The notes below the pieces were generated by a model. That model worked only from the letters and a program-made list of their open reading frames with translations. It was not told the origin of the DNA and did not search any database. A stretch of DNA of 64,000 nucleotides from positions 62,001-126,000 of the forward strand of contig NZ_JAQGEI010000005.1 in assembly GCF_029017505.1 (NCBI RefSeq). The letters run 5' to 3'. Shown here one piece after another: positions 37,328-44,666 of the stretch; position 1 is the first letter of the stretch; each line of letters opens with the position of its first letter. Both the position numbers and the translations under genes were made by a program. The DNA comes from Sedimenticola hydrogenitrophicus. Its GTDB lineage: Bacteria; Pseudomonadota; Gammaproteobacteria; Chromatiales; Chromatiaceae.

Positions 37328-38967
37328 TGGGCATTCCTCTTTTCCGGAGTCCTGGCTTCCGGTGTCTTGGGCAGGTACAGGGTAAAGCGACTGCCGCCTT
37401 CGGGCCGGTTCTCCACGGTCACCGAGCCGCCCCAGCGGTTGAGGAACTGGCGCACCAGGTGCAAGCCGATGCCGTGTTCATCCCCCTGCTTGCTGCTGAC
37501 GCCCCGCTTGAAGATTTTCTGCTGGGCCTCCTCCGATATGCCGGGGCCCTGATCCTCCACCTCAAAGATTAGCTCATTGCCCAGGTCGGTCATGGACAAC
37601 TGGACGCGTCCGCCCTCACCGGTGTGCAGGCGTGTGGCTTCCAGGGCATTGTCGATCAGGTTGCCCAGCACGCTGACCAGTTGGTCCCGGGGCAGGCCAG
37701 GGGGGATGTCCGACATCCAGCTATCCGGGTCGATGTCCAGGCGCAGGCCCATTTCCCGGGCGCGATTGTACTTGCCCAGCAGACAGCCGGCGATAACCGG
37801 GTCCGGTACGGCCTCCAACAGCAGGTGGATCAGCGCCTGGTGATCGCTGACTTCGCTGCCGATGAGGGCCAGCGCCTCTTCGGTGGCGCCGATCTGGATC
37901 AGCCCGGCGATGGTGTGCAGCTTGTTGGAATACTCGTGGGTCTGGCTGCGCAGGGTATCGGCGTATTGCTGGATACGGGTGAGCTGACGGCTGACCTGGT
38001 CAACTTCGTCGCGCAGGCGGAAGCTGGACACCACGCCGGTGATCTCGTCCCCCTGGCGCACTGGCAGGCGATTGACGATCATCTGCCGGCCCCGCAGCCA
38101 CACTTCCCGGTCAAAATCCGGCTTGCCGGAGTCCAGTACGGAGAGCAGGTCGCTCTCCGGCAGTATATCGAGCAGTGGTTTGCCGGCCAGGGTTGTCTCG
38201 GCCTCGAGCCCCAGCGTCTCCAGGGCGGCGCGGTTGACGGTGGTGATGATACCCTCACGGTTGATGGCGATAATGCCCTCGCGCACGGACTGCAAGGTGG
38301 CCTCCCGCTCCTGGAACAAGAGGGCGATCTCCCCGGGTTCCAGGCCGAAGATGGCTCGCTTGAAACGGCCTGAGATGACGATAGCGGCGATGATGCTCAC
38401 CAGCAGCATCAGGCCCACCACACCGTAGAGCACGAAATTGTAGCGCTGGATGGTGGCCTCCACCTGGTCCACGCCGTAGCCCACCGAGACGATGCCGATG
38501 ATCTCACCGCTGTCAGGCACCACCACCGGGGCCTTGCCACGCACCGATTCCCCGAGGCTGCCTATCGCCCTGGCTACATAGGCCTGGCCGTGCACCAGGG
38601 CCTGGCGGCCATCGTCGCCGTCGTCGTCGGCCATGGAGTGGCCGAGCCGGTTCGGGTCCGGGTGGGCCAGGCGGATGGCATTGTGATCGCCAATCACGAT
38701 AAACAGCGCCTCGTTGGTGGTCGCCAATCGCCGGGCGAGCCGATTGAGGCCGCTGACGTCCCGGGATTGTACCCCCAAGATCACCGCCGGGGTCGCGGCG
38801 ACGGTCTTGGCTACCATCAGGGCCCGCTGGCCAATTTCGTCGTATAGCGAGCTGCTGAGGTAGTAACCGGCGAACACACCAATCAGGATCGTCTGCAGTG
38901 CACTGACGAGGCCAAGGGTGAGGATCATCCGGGTCTTGAGCTTGGTTTTTCGGAACACGGGTCTCAT
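37324..38967 (-). CDS. CitA/DcuS-type sensor histidine kinase
   Basis: A 547-residue membrane kinase. Membrane helices lie near 15-37 and 178-200 and bracket a periplasmic sensor of the CitA/DcuS PAS-like type (ALMVAKTVAATPAV, HPDPNRLG, PVVVPDSGEIIGIVSVGY). A cytoplasmic PAS (about 220-325) leads to the H-box SQTHEYSNKLHTIAGLI and an HATPase domain with NLIDNALEA, DQGPGI and GIGLHLV. The usual ligand of the family is a C4 or C6 carboxylate. It lies 354 bases from the divergent tctC gene and is translationally coupled to the regulator gene. Confidence 0.93.
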   Translation of the reverse strand: MRPVFRKTKLKTRMILTLGLVSALQTILIGVFAGYYLSSSLYDEIGQRALMVAKTVAATPAVILGVQSRDVSGLNRLARRLATTNEALFIVIGDHNAIRLAHPDPNRLGHSMADDDGDDGRQALVHGQAYVARAIGSLGESVRGKAPVVVPDSGEIIGIVSVGYGVDQVEATIQRYNFVLYGVVGLMLLVSIIAAIVISGRFKRAIFGLEPGEIALLFQEREATLQSVREGIIAINREGIITTVNRAALETLGLEAETTLAGKPLLDILPESDLLSVLDSGKPDFDREVWLRGRQMIVNRLPVRQGDEITGVVSSFRLRDEVDQVSRQLTRIQQYADTLRSQTHEYSNKLHTIAGLIQIGATEEALALIGSEVSDHQALIHLLLEAVPDPVIAGCLLGKYNRAREMGLRLDIDPDSWMSDIPPGLPRDQLVSVLGNLIDNALEATRLHTGEGGRVQLSMTDLGNELIFEVEDQGPGISEEAQQKIFKRGVSSKQGDEHGIGLHLVRQFLNRWGGSVTVENRPEGGSRFTLYLPKTPEARTPEKRNAQ

Positions 38968-39321
38968 AAACCGGTTTTGTTGTCATTTGATATCAGACTA
39001 AAGCACCCGGGCGATTTTTGCCCGTGAATTTTATGATCCAAATGTCCTTTAGTTTCTTTAAAGGCATTACGCCCACAAACTTCAGGCGCCGATGATCTCC
39101 TCTTATCCTGTCAGTGAGTCGCTACTATCTTTGGTCCGGTCAATAACCAGTCTGGGGCGAATGGCACTTAACTTAAGGCGAATTGCAGGATTTTCGTCAT
39201 CCCGGCGCAGGCCGGGATGACGGTGGTTCTTGGCTTAAGTAAGTGCCATTCCAGCCTGGGGCCTTACCAATAACGAGCCCGCTTCAGGAGCGACCACCAA
39301 AACAGTTAAGAGGAGACGATC
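38968..39321. promoter_or_regulatory. Divergent control region between the two-component genes and tctCBA
   Basis: About 350 bases that must hold both promoters and presumably the response-regulator sites. I see no clear regulator consensus. A palindromic repeat element occupies 39160-39250, close to the tctC start, and may affect the spacing of control sites. Confidence 0.4.
39160..39250. repeat. Nested palindromic repeat (MITE/REP-like)
   Basis: Outer arms AATGGCACTTAACTTAAG (39160-39177) and its near-complement at 39234-39250 enclose a perfect inner 12-bp palindrome CGTCATCCCGGC / GCCGGGATGACG (39195-39206, 39211-39222) with a GCAG loop. CCAG[TC]CTGGGG is repeated directly just outside both ends. 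The pattern fits a small non-autonomous mobile or REP-type element. Confidence 0.75.
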
Positions 39322-40299
39322 ATGTTATTCAAGCGAACCTTGTCCTTCGTGGCGGCGTCTGCCGTCACGCTTTCTGCCATGGCCTGGCAACCTTCCGGAA
39401 AAGTCGAATGCATCGCCCCTGCCGATCCGGGCGGTGGCTGGGATTTCACCTGTCGCAGCGTCGGTAACGTGATGCAACAGTTGGGGCTGGTAAGCGGTAG
39501 TGTCCAGACCCTCAACATGGCGGGCGCCGGTGGCGGTGTCGCCTTCGCCCACACCGTCAGTAAACGCGCCAAGGATGACAAGGTGCTGGTGGCGGCATCG
39601 ACGGCCACCACCACCCGCCTGGCACAAAAGCAGTTCCCGGGCATGGATGCGGGTATGGTGACCTGGGTCGGTGCCCTGGGGGCTGACTACGGCATCATCG
39701 CCGTGGGCAAGGATTCCCGGTACCAGGACCTGAACCAACTGCTGGCAGCAGTGAAGAAAAATCCCAAGGCTGTAAAGTTCGCCGGTGGCAGCGCCCGTGG
39801 TGGCTGGGACCACCTCAAGGTGTTGATCGCCGCCAAGGCGGCCGGTGCCGACCAGTTGCCGTCCATTCCCTACCTCTCCTACAACAATGGTGGTGAGGCC
39901 ATGACCCAGGTGGTCGGTGGCCAGGTGGATGCCTTTACCGGGGATATTTCCGAAGCCACCGGTTTTATGGAGTCCGGTGACCTGCGGGTCCTGGCGGTGT
40001 TGGCTGACGAGCGGCTGCCCGGCAAGTTCAGTGGTATCGCCACCGCCAAGGAGCAGGGTATCGATGCGGTGAGCCCGAACTGGCGCGGTTTCTACATGCC
40101 CAGGGGCGCCTCTGAAGAGGCCAGGGACTACTGGGTCAAGGCAGTGGACACGCTGTATACCAGCGACGAATGGAAAAAGGTCATGGCAAGCAACGGCCTG
40201 ATCCCGTTCCACCCGCCAGCGGACGAGTTTGAGGGCTTCGTCCGCAAGCAGGTGCAGGAGATCGAAGCCCTCTCGCGTGAAATAGGTCTGCTGAAATGA
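39322..40299 (+). CDS. tctC: Tripartite tricarboxylate transporter substrate-binding protein TctC
   Basis: A 325-residue periplasmic binding protein (signal peptide to AMA, residue 21). It has the TctC/Bug landmarks CIAPADPGGGWDFTCRSVG near the mature start, NMAGAGGGVAFAHTV, GGSARGGWDHL and SPNWRGFYMPRG. AAGAGGAGA precedes the ATG. It delivers citrate or a related carboxylate to TctAB. The stop overlaps the tctB start by four bases. Confidence 0.93.
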   Translation: MLFKRTLSFVAASAVTLSAMAWQPSGKVECIAPADPGGGWDFTCRSVGNVMQQLGLVSGSVQTLNMAGAGGGVAFAHTVSKRAKDDKVLVAASTATTTRLAQKQFPGMDAGMVTWVGALGADYGIIAVGKDSRYQDLNQLLAAVKKNPKAVKFAGGSARGGWDHLKVLIAAKAAGADQLPSIPYLSYNNGGEAMTQVVGGQVDAFTGDISEATGFMESGDLRVLAVLADERLPGKFSGIATAKEQGIDAVSPNWRGFYMPRGASEEARDYWVKAVDTLYTSDEWKKVMASNGLIPFHPPADEFEGFVRKQVQEIEALSREIGLLK

Positions 40300-40742
40300 G
40301 CGGCCTGGGTGATCGTATCCTCGGCCTGGGTCTCCTGGTCCTCGCCGTGGCCTATGGTTGGGCGGCCCAACAGTGGCCCGAGCCGTTTGGCGGCGCGGAG
40401 AGTGTTGGCCCGGAAACCTTCCCCACCATTCTCTCGGTGGTGCTGGTGGCCGGTAGTCTCTACCTGATGGTCAAACCGGATCCGGACGCCCAGTGGCCGC
40501 TGGGCAAGTCCGCCCTGGAACTGGTCATCTCCCTGGTGGTGCTGGTGATCTACGCCCTGTTGCTGGAGCCCCTGGGCTTTGTCATTGCCACCACCCTGGC
40601 CGTCGGCACCCTGAGCTGGCGGATGGGGGCGCTGCCGGCACGGGCCTTCCTGACCGGGCTGGTCAGCGCCGTGGTGGTGTTTGTGCTGTTCAACTACGGC
40701 CTGGATCTGAGCCTGCCGGCGGGCCTGCTGGAGGTGAGCTGA
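40296..40742 (+). CDS. tctB: Tripartite tricarboxylate transporter small membrane subunit TctB
   Basis: A 148-residue protein with four predicted membrane helices (starting near 8, 42, 72 and 115) and the early ESVGPETFPTIL loop typical of TctB. It overlaps tctC by four bases and tctA by one (TGATG), so the three subunits are translationally coupled. Confidence 0.9.
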   Translation: MSGLGDRILGLGLLVLAVAYGWAAQQWPEPFGGAESVGPETFPTILSVVLVAGSLYLMVKPDPDAQWPLGKSALELVISLVVLVIYALLLEPLGFVIATTLAVGTLSWRMGALPARAFLTGLVSAVVVFVLFNYGLDLSLPAGLLEVS

Positions 40743-42268
40743 TGGAAACTCTTGGCTTTCTGATGGACGGGTTTGCGGTGGCGCTAACACCCTATAACCT
40801 GATGTTTGCCCTGTTTGGAGCCATCGTCGGTACCCTGATCGGCTGTCTGCCGGGGCTGGGGCCTGCCAATGGCGTGGCGATCCTGATTCCGCTGGCGTTT
40901 ACCCTCGGGCTGCCGCCGGACACCGCCATGATCCTGCTAACGTCGGTGTATGCCGGGGCCATGTACGGTGGGCGGATCTCCTCCATCCTGCTCAACATTC
41001 CCGGTGATGAACCGGCAATGATGACCTGCCTGGACGGCTACCCTATGGCCCGGAAGGGGCGGGCGGCGGACGCCCTGGCGATATCGGCGGTTGCCTCGTT
41101 TACCGGCGGCCTGATCGGCACCATCGGCCTGATCATGCTGGCGCCGGTGCTGGCCCGGTTCGCACTGACCTTTGGTCCGGCGGAATATTTCGCGCTGTTC
41201 CTGCTGGCGTTCGCGACCCTGGGCGGGATTACCGGCAAGAACCCGATGAAGACGGTGATTGCGGCCACCCTGGGCATCATGATCTCCACCGTGGGTATTG
41301 ATATCTCCACCGGCACCCAGCGCTATACCTTCGGGGTGCTGGAGCTGTACGAGGGGATCGATTTCATCCTTGCCATCGTCGGCCTGTTTGCCATCTCCGA
41401 GCTGCTGTTCTTTGTGGAAAACCGCGCCGGTGAAGGGTACAGGAAGATCAACGTGGGCAAGCTGACCCTAACCTTCAAGGAGCTGGTGTCCACCATCCCA
41501 ACCCAACTGCGGGGCGGAGTCCTGGGTTTCATCGCCGGTGTACTGCCGGGAGCCGGTGCGTCGCTGGGCAGCTTTATCAGCTACACCCTGGAGAAGCAGA
41601 TCGTGGGCAGGAAGGGCACGTTTGGCGAAGGGGATATCCGTGGCGTAGCGGCGCCGGAAGCCGGCAACAACGGCGCTTCGTCCGGTGCCCTGGTGCCCAT
41701 GTTGACCCTCGGTGTACCGGGTAGCGGTACCACGGCGGTACTGTTGGCCATGCTGATCTCTCTGAACATCACCCCGGGACCGCTGATGTTTACCCAGAAT
41801 GCCGACATCGTCTGGGGCGTGATAGCGGCGCTGCTGATCGGCAATGTGCTGCTGCTGGGGCTGAACATTCCGTTGGTGGGCTTCTTCGTGAGGCTGCTGT
41901 CGATACCGCCCATGTACCTGCTGCCGATCGTGACCATGGTGGCGTTCGTGGGTATCTACTCCATCAGCCACAGTGCGTTTGATCTCTACTTCATGGTGGC
42001 CTTTGGGGTGGCGGGTTATTTTCTGCGCAAGCTGGAGATCCCGTTGGTGCCGGTCATCCTGGGCCTGTTGTTGGGGCCGGAGATGGAAAAGAACCTGGGG
42101 CACGCCCTGATACTGTCCGACGGCGACTGGAGCATCCTCTGGGCCAGCCCCCTGGCCATGGGGCTCTGGCTGGTGGCCGGTCTGGGATTGGTGTTGCCCT
42201 GCCTGGTCGGCCCCCTGCTACGTCGGCGGATGAACGCGGCGATGAAGGAGACCCCGGTCAGCGATTGA
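40742..42268 (+). CDS. tctA: Tripartite tricarboxylate transporter large membrane subunit TctA
   Basis: A 508-residue polytopic membrane protein, normal for TctA. Signatures: GTLIGCLPGLGPANGVAIL near residue 30, YAGAMYGGRISSILLNIPG near 75, GVLPGAGASLGSFISY and APEAGNNGASSGALVPMLTLG. It forms the transport channel with TctB. The last 87 codons and the downstream DNA are duplicated at 56103. A terminator follows 45 bases after the stop. Confidence 0.95.
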   Translation: METLGFLMDGFAVALTPYNLMFALFGAIVGTLIGCLPGLGPANGVAILIPLAFTLGLPPDTAMILLTSVYAGAMYGGRISSILLNIPGDEPAMMTCLDGYPMARKGRAADALAISAVASFTGGLIGTIGLIMLAPVLARFALTFGPAEYFALFLLAFATLGGITGKNPMKTVIAATLGIMISTVGIDISTGTQRYTFGVLELYEGIDFILAIVGLFAISELLFFVENRAGEGYRKINVGKLTLTFKELVSTIPTQLRGGVLGFIAGVLPGAGASLGSFISYTLEKQIVGRKGTFGEGDIRGVAAPEAGNNGASSGALVPMLTLGVPGSGTTAVLLAMLISLNITPGPLMFTQNADIVWGVIAALLIGNVLLLGLNIPLVGFFVRLLSIPPMYLLPIVTMVAFVGIYSISHSAFDLYFMVAFGVAGYFLRKLEIPLVPVILGLLLGPEMEKNLGHALILSDGDWSILWASPLAMGLWLVAGLGLVLPCLVGPLLRRRMNAAMKETPVSD

Positions 42269-42312
42269 TGGTCCTGTCGATTCTCCACCTGACAATTTTG
42301 TGTCAGCCTTGC

Positions 42313-42337
42313 ACCGGGCCCCGCCCGGTAATTTTTT
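42313..42337 (+). terminator. Rho-independent terminator of tctCBA
   Basis: Stem ACCGGGC / GCCCGGT with a 3-base loop, then AATTTTTTG. In the duplicated copy near 56409 the stem is damaged by substitutions. Confidence 0.8.
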
Positions 42338-42481
42338 GTCTGCCCCGCAGCGCCGGTTTGGCTGGTGGTTTGATAGAGCGCGACGTTACCCTGACCGGGA
42401 ACGGGACTGAATGCAGCGAATGCGCGCCGCCTGGCCTATCCTGAATGCCAGGTATTGCGCAGCGACAGGGAGGATAGCGGC

Positions 42482-42947
42482 ATGCATTGGACGGGCAGAC
42501 TCGCAAGACTCGGCATCGCGCCATTGCTGGCGCTCCTGTGCACCACCGCGATCGCGGGCACCACCCACCGCGTCCCGCTCGCTGGTGGAGACGGTGTTCT
42601 ACAACGGCCCCCTCGCCACCCCCAATCCGAACGACACCGACCATGGCCACTACTGGATCGGTGGGGCCGAGGGCAACGAAGGCCGCTGGTCGACGCGGGA
42701 TGGACCCGTCTATCCCGAGATCGTGTGGGACTTCTTCGCCCGTCATCCGCGCGACGCTAGCGCCCCGCCCGCCCGCCACATCCTTTCCGGACGCGCGGTG
42801 AATGGTGGCTGGTTCGGGCTGCGCGCCCTCGCCACCGGGGATGACGCGGACATCGGGTACGCTTGGGACTTCTGGTTCGCGGTCACGCTCTACGAGGGCC
42901 TGCCGGGGCAGTGGTATGCGCTAGCGCCGGCGGCATGCCGGGAATAG
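42482..42947 (+). pseudogene. Broken copy of the PHB-depolymerase-type esterase
   Basis: Starts like the intact gene at 56578 (same signal peptide) but after THx it jumps, by a 770-base deletion, to the segment after the nucleophile. The deletion is not a multiple of three, so the normal start runs out of frame. A second deletion of about 279 bases removes the Ig-like module. The remaining codons still spell the histidine region DHGHYWIGG and the C-terminal module in another frame. The nucleophile serine region is gone, so no active enzyme can be made. Confidence 0.9.
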
Positions 42948-42964
42948 GAAACGGTTTTTCCCGG

Positions 42965-43136
42965 TCACGCGGCGCGCCGTCCCATCAGCGCATTGAACAG
43001 CCCGTGTACCAGCACGGATGCAAAGAACAACAGCGCCGTGGCCTGTGCAGTAGTCCAGATCAGCGTCGGGCTCCAGTCCGGGTGCCAGGCCGCTTGCGAT
43101 GGAGCCGGTTCGCAGCTGGAACTTCTGGCGCGGCAA
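42965..43136 (-). pseudogene. Frameshifted small membrane protein relic
   Basis: On the minus strand, AAGGAG is followed by a TTG start reading PRQKFQLRTGSIA. A single-base shift then gives SPTLIWTTAQATALLFFASV and LVHGLFNALMGRRAA before a stop at 42965, a typical one-helix membrane protein ending. The two parts lie in different frames. The family is not recognised. It follows the cupin relic on the same strand. Confidence 0.4.
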
Positions 43137-43164
43137 CCTGCTCCTTTTTTTCCTCTTCCGGGAA

Positions 43165-43380
43165 CTACTTCTCCGTCGGGCTTATCTGGAACACTACGGC
43201 TCGGGCCGGCTTGTCCGTCGTATTCCGAGCACGCATCCGCACATCCAACGGCTCCGCAACCGCTTCACCTGCCTTGATTGCCCTGGTTTTGTCGCCGACA
43301 TCGAGAGTGAGCTCACCCTCGACCACGTAGACATAAATCGGGCTTGGCCGCCGTTTACAGACGCCTCGTGCATGTTGCAG
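43165..43380 (-). pseudogene. C-terminal cupin-domain relic
   Basis: The minus frame ending with TAG at 43165-43167 reads SPIYVYVVEGELTLDVGD, TRAIKAGEAVAEP and ARAVVFQISPTEK, clearly the second half of a small cupin. The upstream codons (GVCKRRP) do not carry the histidine motif expected before it, and a stop lies about 20 codons earlier, so the N-terminal half is lost or scrambled. Confidence 0.65.
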
Positions 43381-43483
43381 AACGCGCGGCCATCATGCGC
43401 AAACGAAACTGCAGCGAGCTCAAGTCGGTTTATGTCATCGCGGAACAGATCCCGAGTCGCAGTGCCTGGCGTGAGGCGCGGCG

Positions 43484-44650
43484 TCAATCGGTCGTGGATG
43501 GCCCCTCCTGATCCAGGTCACCCGTCTTGCCGGGCTCGGCGACCTGTAGCCGTCCTTCCAGCCATTCGCGCCAAACCGCCAGCATGACGGTCAACACGAT
43601 GGGGCCGAGGAACAGGCCGACCAGTCCGAAGGCGCGCAGGCCTCCGAATACGCCGAGCAGTACCAGGAAAAACGGCACCCGCGCCGCGCTGCTGATGGCC
43701 AGCGGCCGGATCACGTTATCGATCATGCTGACGATCAGGGCGCCCCACAGCAGCAGGCCGATACCTGCCCAGAGCTCACCCGTCGCCAGCAACCACAGTC
43801 CGGCCGCGCCCCAGACCAGCGGTGCGCCGAACGGGACCAGGGCCAGCAGGGCGGTCAGCGCGCCCAGCAACGCGGGCGTGTCCAGCCCCGCCACCCAATA
43901 GCCGAGTCCGGCCAGCACGCCCTGGGCGAGGGCGGTCAGGACCAGGCCATACACCACGCCCCGGGTGGTGGCCGTCACCGCTCGCCAATAGCCCTCGACC
44001 CGCACGCCCAGGAACCGCCGCAGCACCCGTTGGCTCTCCGACAGGATGCGCTCACCGTCGCGAAACAGAAAGAACAGCGCCAGCAAGGTGATACCGAGCT
44101 TGAAGACATTGCGCCCGATCGCACCGAGTATCCCGCGTGCCTCCTCCAGCCATGGGGAACCCTGCGCGGTTAGCCAGTCGCGGATGGTAGTCGGGTCGCC
44201 GGCGAGGCGCTCCAGCAGCGCCGTGAGCTGATTTCCCAACCAGGGTATCTCGGCCAGCGACGCGGGGAGGGTGAGCGGACCCTGGTCCAGTCGCGCTTGC
44301 ACCGTCCGGTAGGCGCCCGCCAGTTCATCGCCCAGCATCGCGGTAATCACCAGCAGGGGGATGACGAGCGCCGTGGTGAGCAATAGCGTCATCAACCCGG
44401 CGGCGAGATTGTCGCGGCCACCGAGGCGCATGCGCAGCCCCCGGTACAGGGGCCAGCTGGAGTACACCAGCACCGTGCCCCAGACCAGGGGGATGAGAAA
44501 ATCCCGCAGAACCAGGTAGCTCAGGCTCAGCAGCAGCGCCAGGAGCAGCCCCACCGCCAGCATGCCGATGGGATTGGCACGCGCGCGCTGGCGCTCGACC
44601 GACGACGTGACCGGCGTTGCCTGTTGCTCGTTGTCGTTCATCATGGGCAT
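43484..44650 (-). CDS. AI-2E-family (PerM/YhhT-type) transporter
   Basis: A 388-residue polytopic inner-membrane protein. N-terminal helices (IGMLAVGLLLALLLSLSYLV, FLIPLVWGTVLVYSSWPLY), a long amphipathic middle region and the C-terminal helix group with VPFGAPLVWG, DNVIRPLAIS and FGLVGLFLGPIVL are typical of the AI-2E exporter superfamily. Substrates vary and are mostly unknown. It starts 16 bases after the P-type ATPase gene and closes a three-gene minus-strand operon. Confidence 0.9.
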   Translation of the reverse strand: MPMMNDNEQQATPVTSSVERQRARANPIGMLAVGLLLALLLSLSYLVLRDFLIPLVWGTVLVYSSWPLYRGLRMRLGGRDNLAAGLMTLLLTTALVIPLLVITAMLGDELAGAYRTVQARLDQGPLTLPASLAEIPWLGNQLTALLERLAGDPTTIRDWLTAQGSPWLEEARGILGAIGRNVFKLGITLLALFFLFRDGERILSESQRVLRRFLGVRVEGYWRAVTATTRGVVYGLVLTALAQGVLAGLGYWVAGLDTPALLGALTALLALVPFGAPLVWGAAGLWLLATGELWAGIGLLLWGALIVSMIDNVIRPLAISSAARVPFFLVLLGVFGGLRAFGLVGLFLGPIVLTVMLAVWREWLEGRLQVAEPGKTGDLDQEGPSTTD

Positions 44651-44666
44651 TTGATCCTGTCTGTAC

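Larger units (their letters stand above)
42008..42976 (+). repeat. Segmental duplication, copy 1
   Basis: Covers the tctA 3' end, the intergenic region and a broken esterase gene. It matches 56103-58122 in the same order and orientation, with scattered substitutions. Relative to copy 2 it lacks about 770 and about 279 bases, both inside the esterase gene. Confidence 0.92.
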
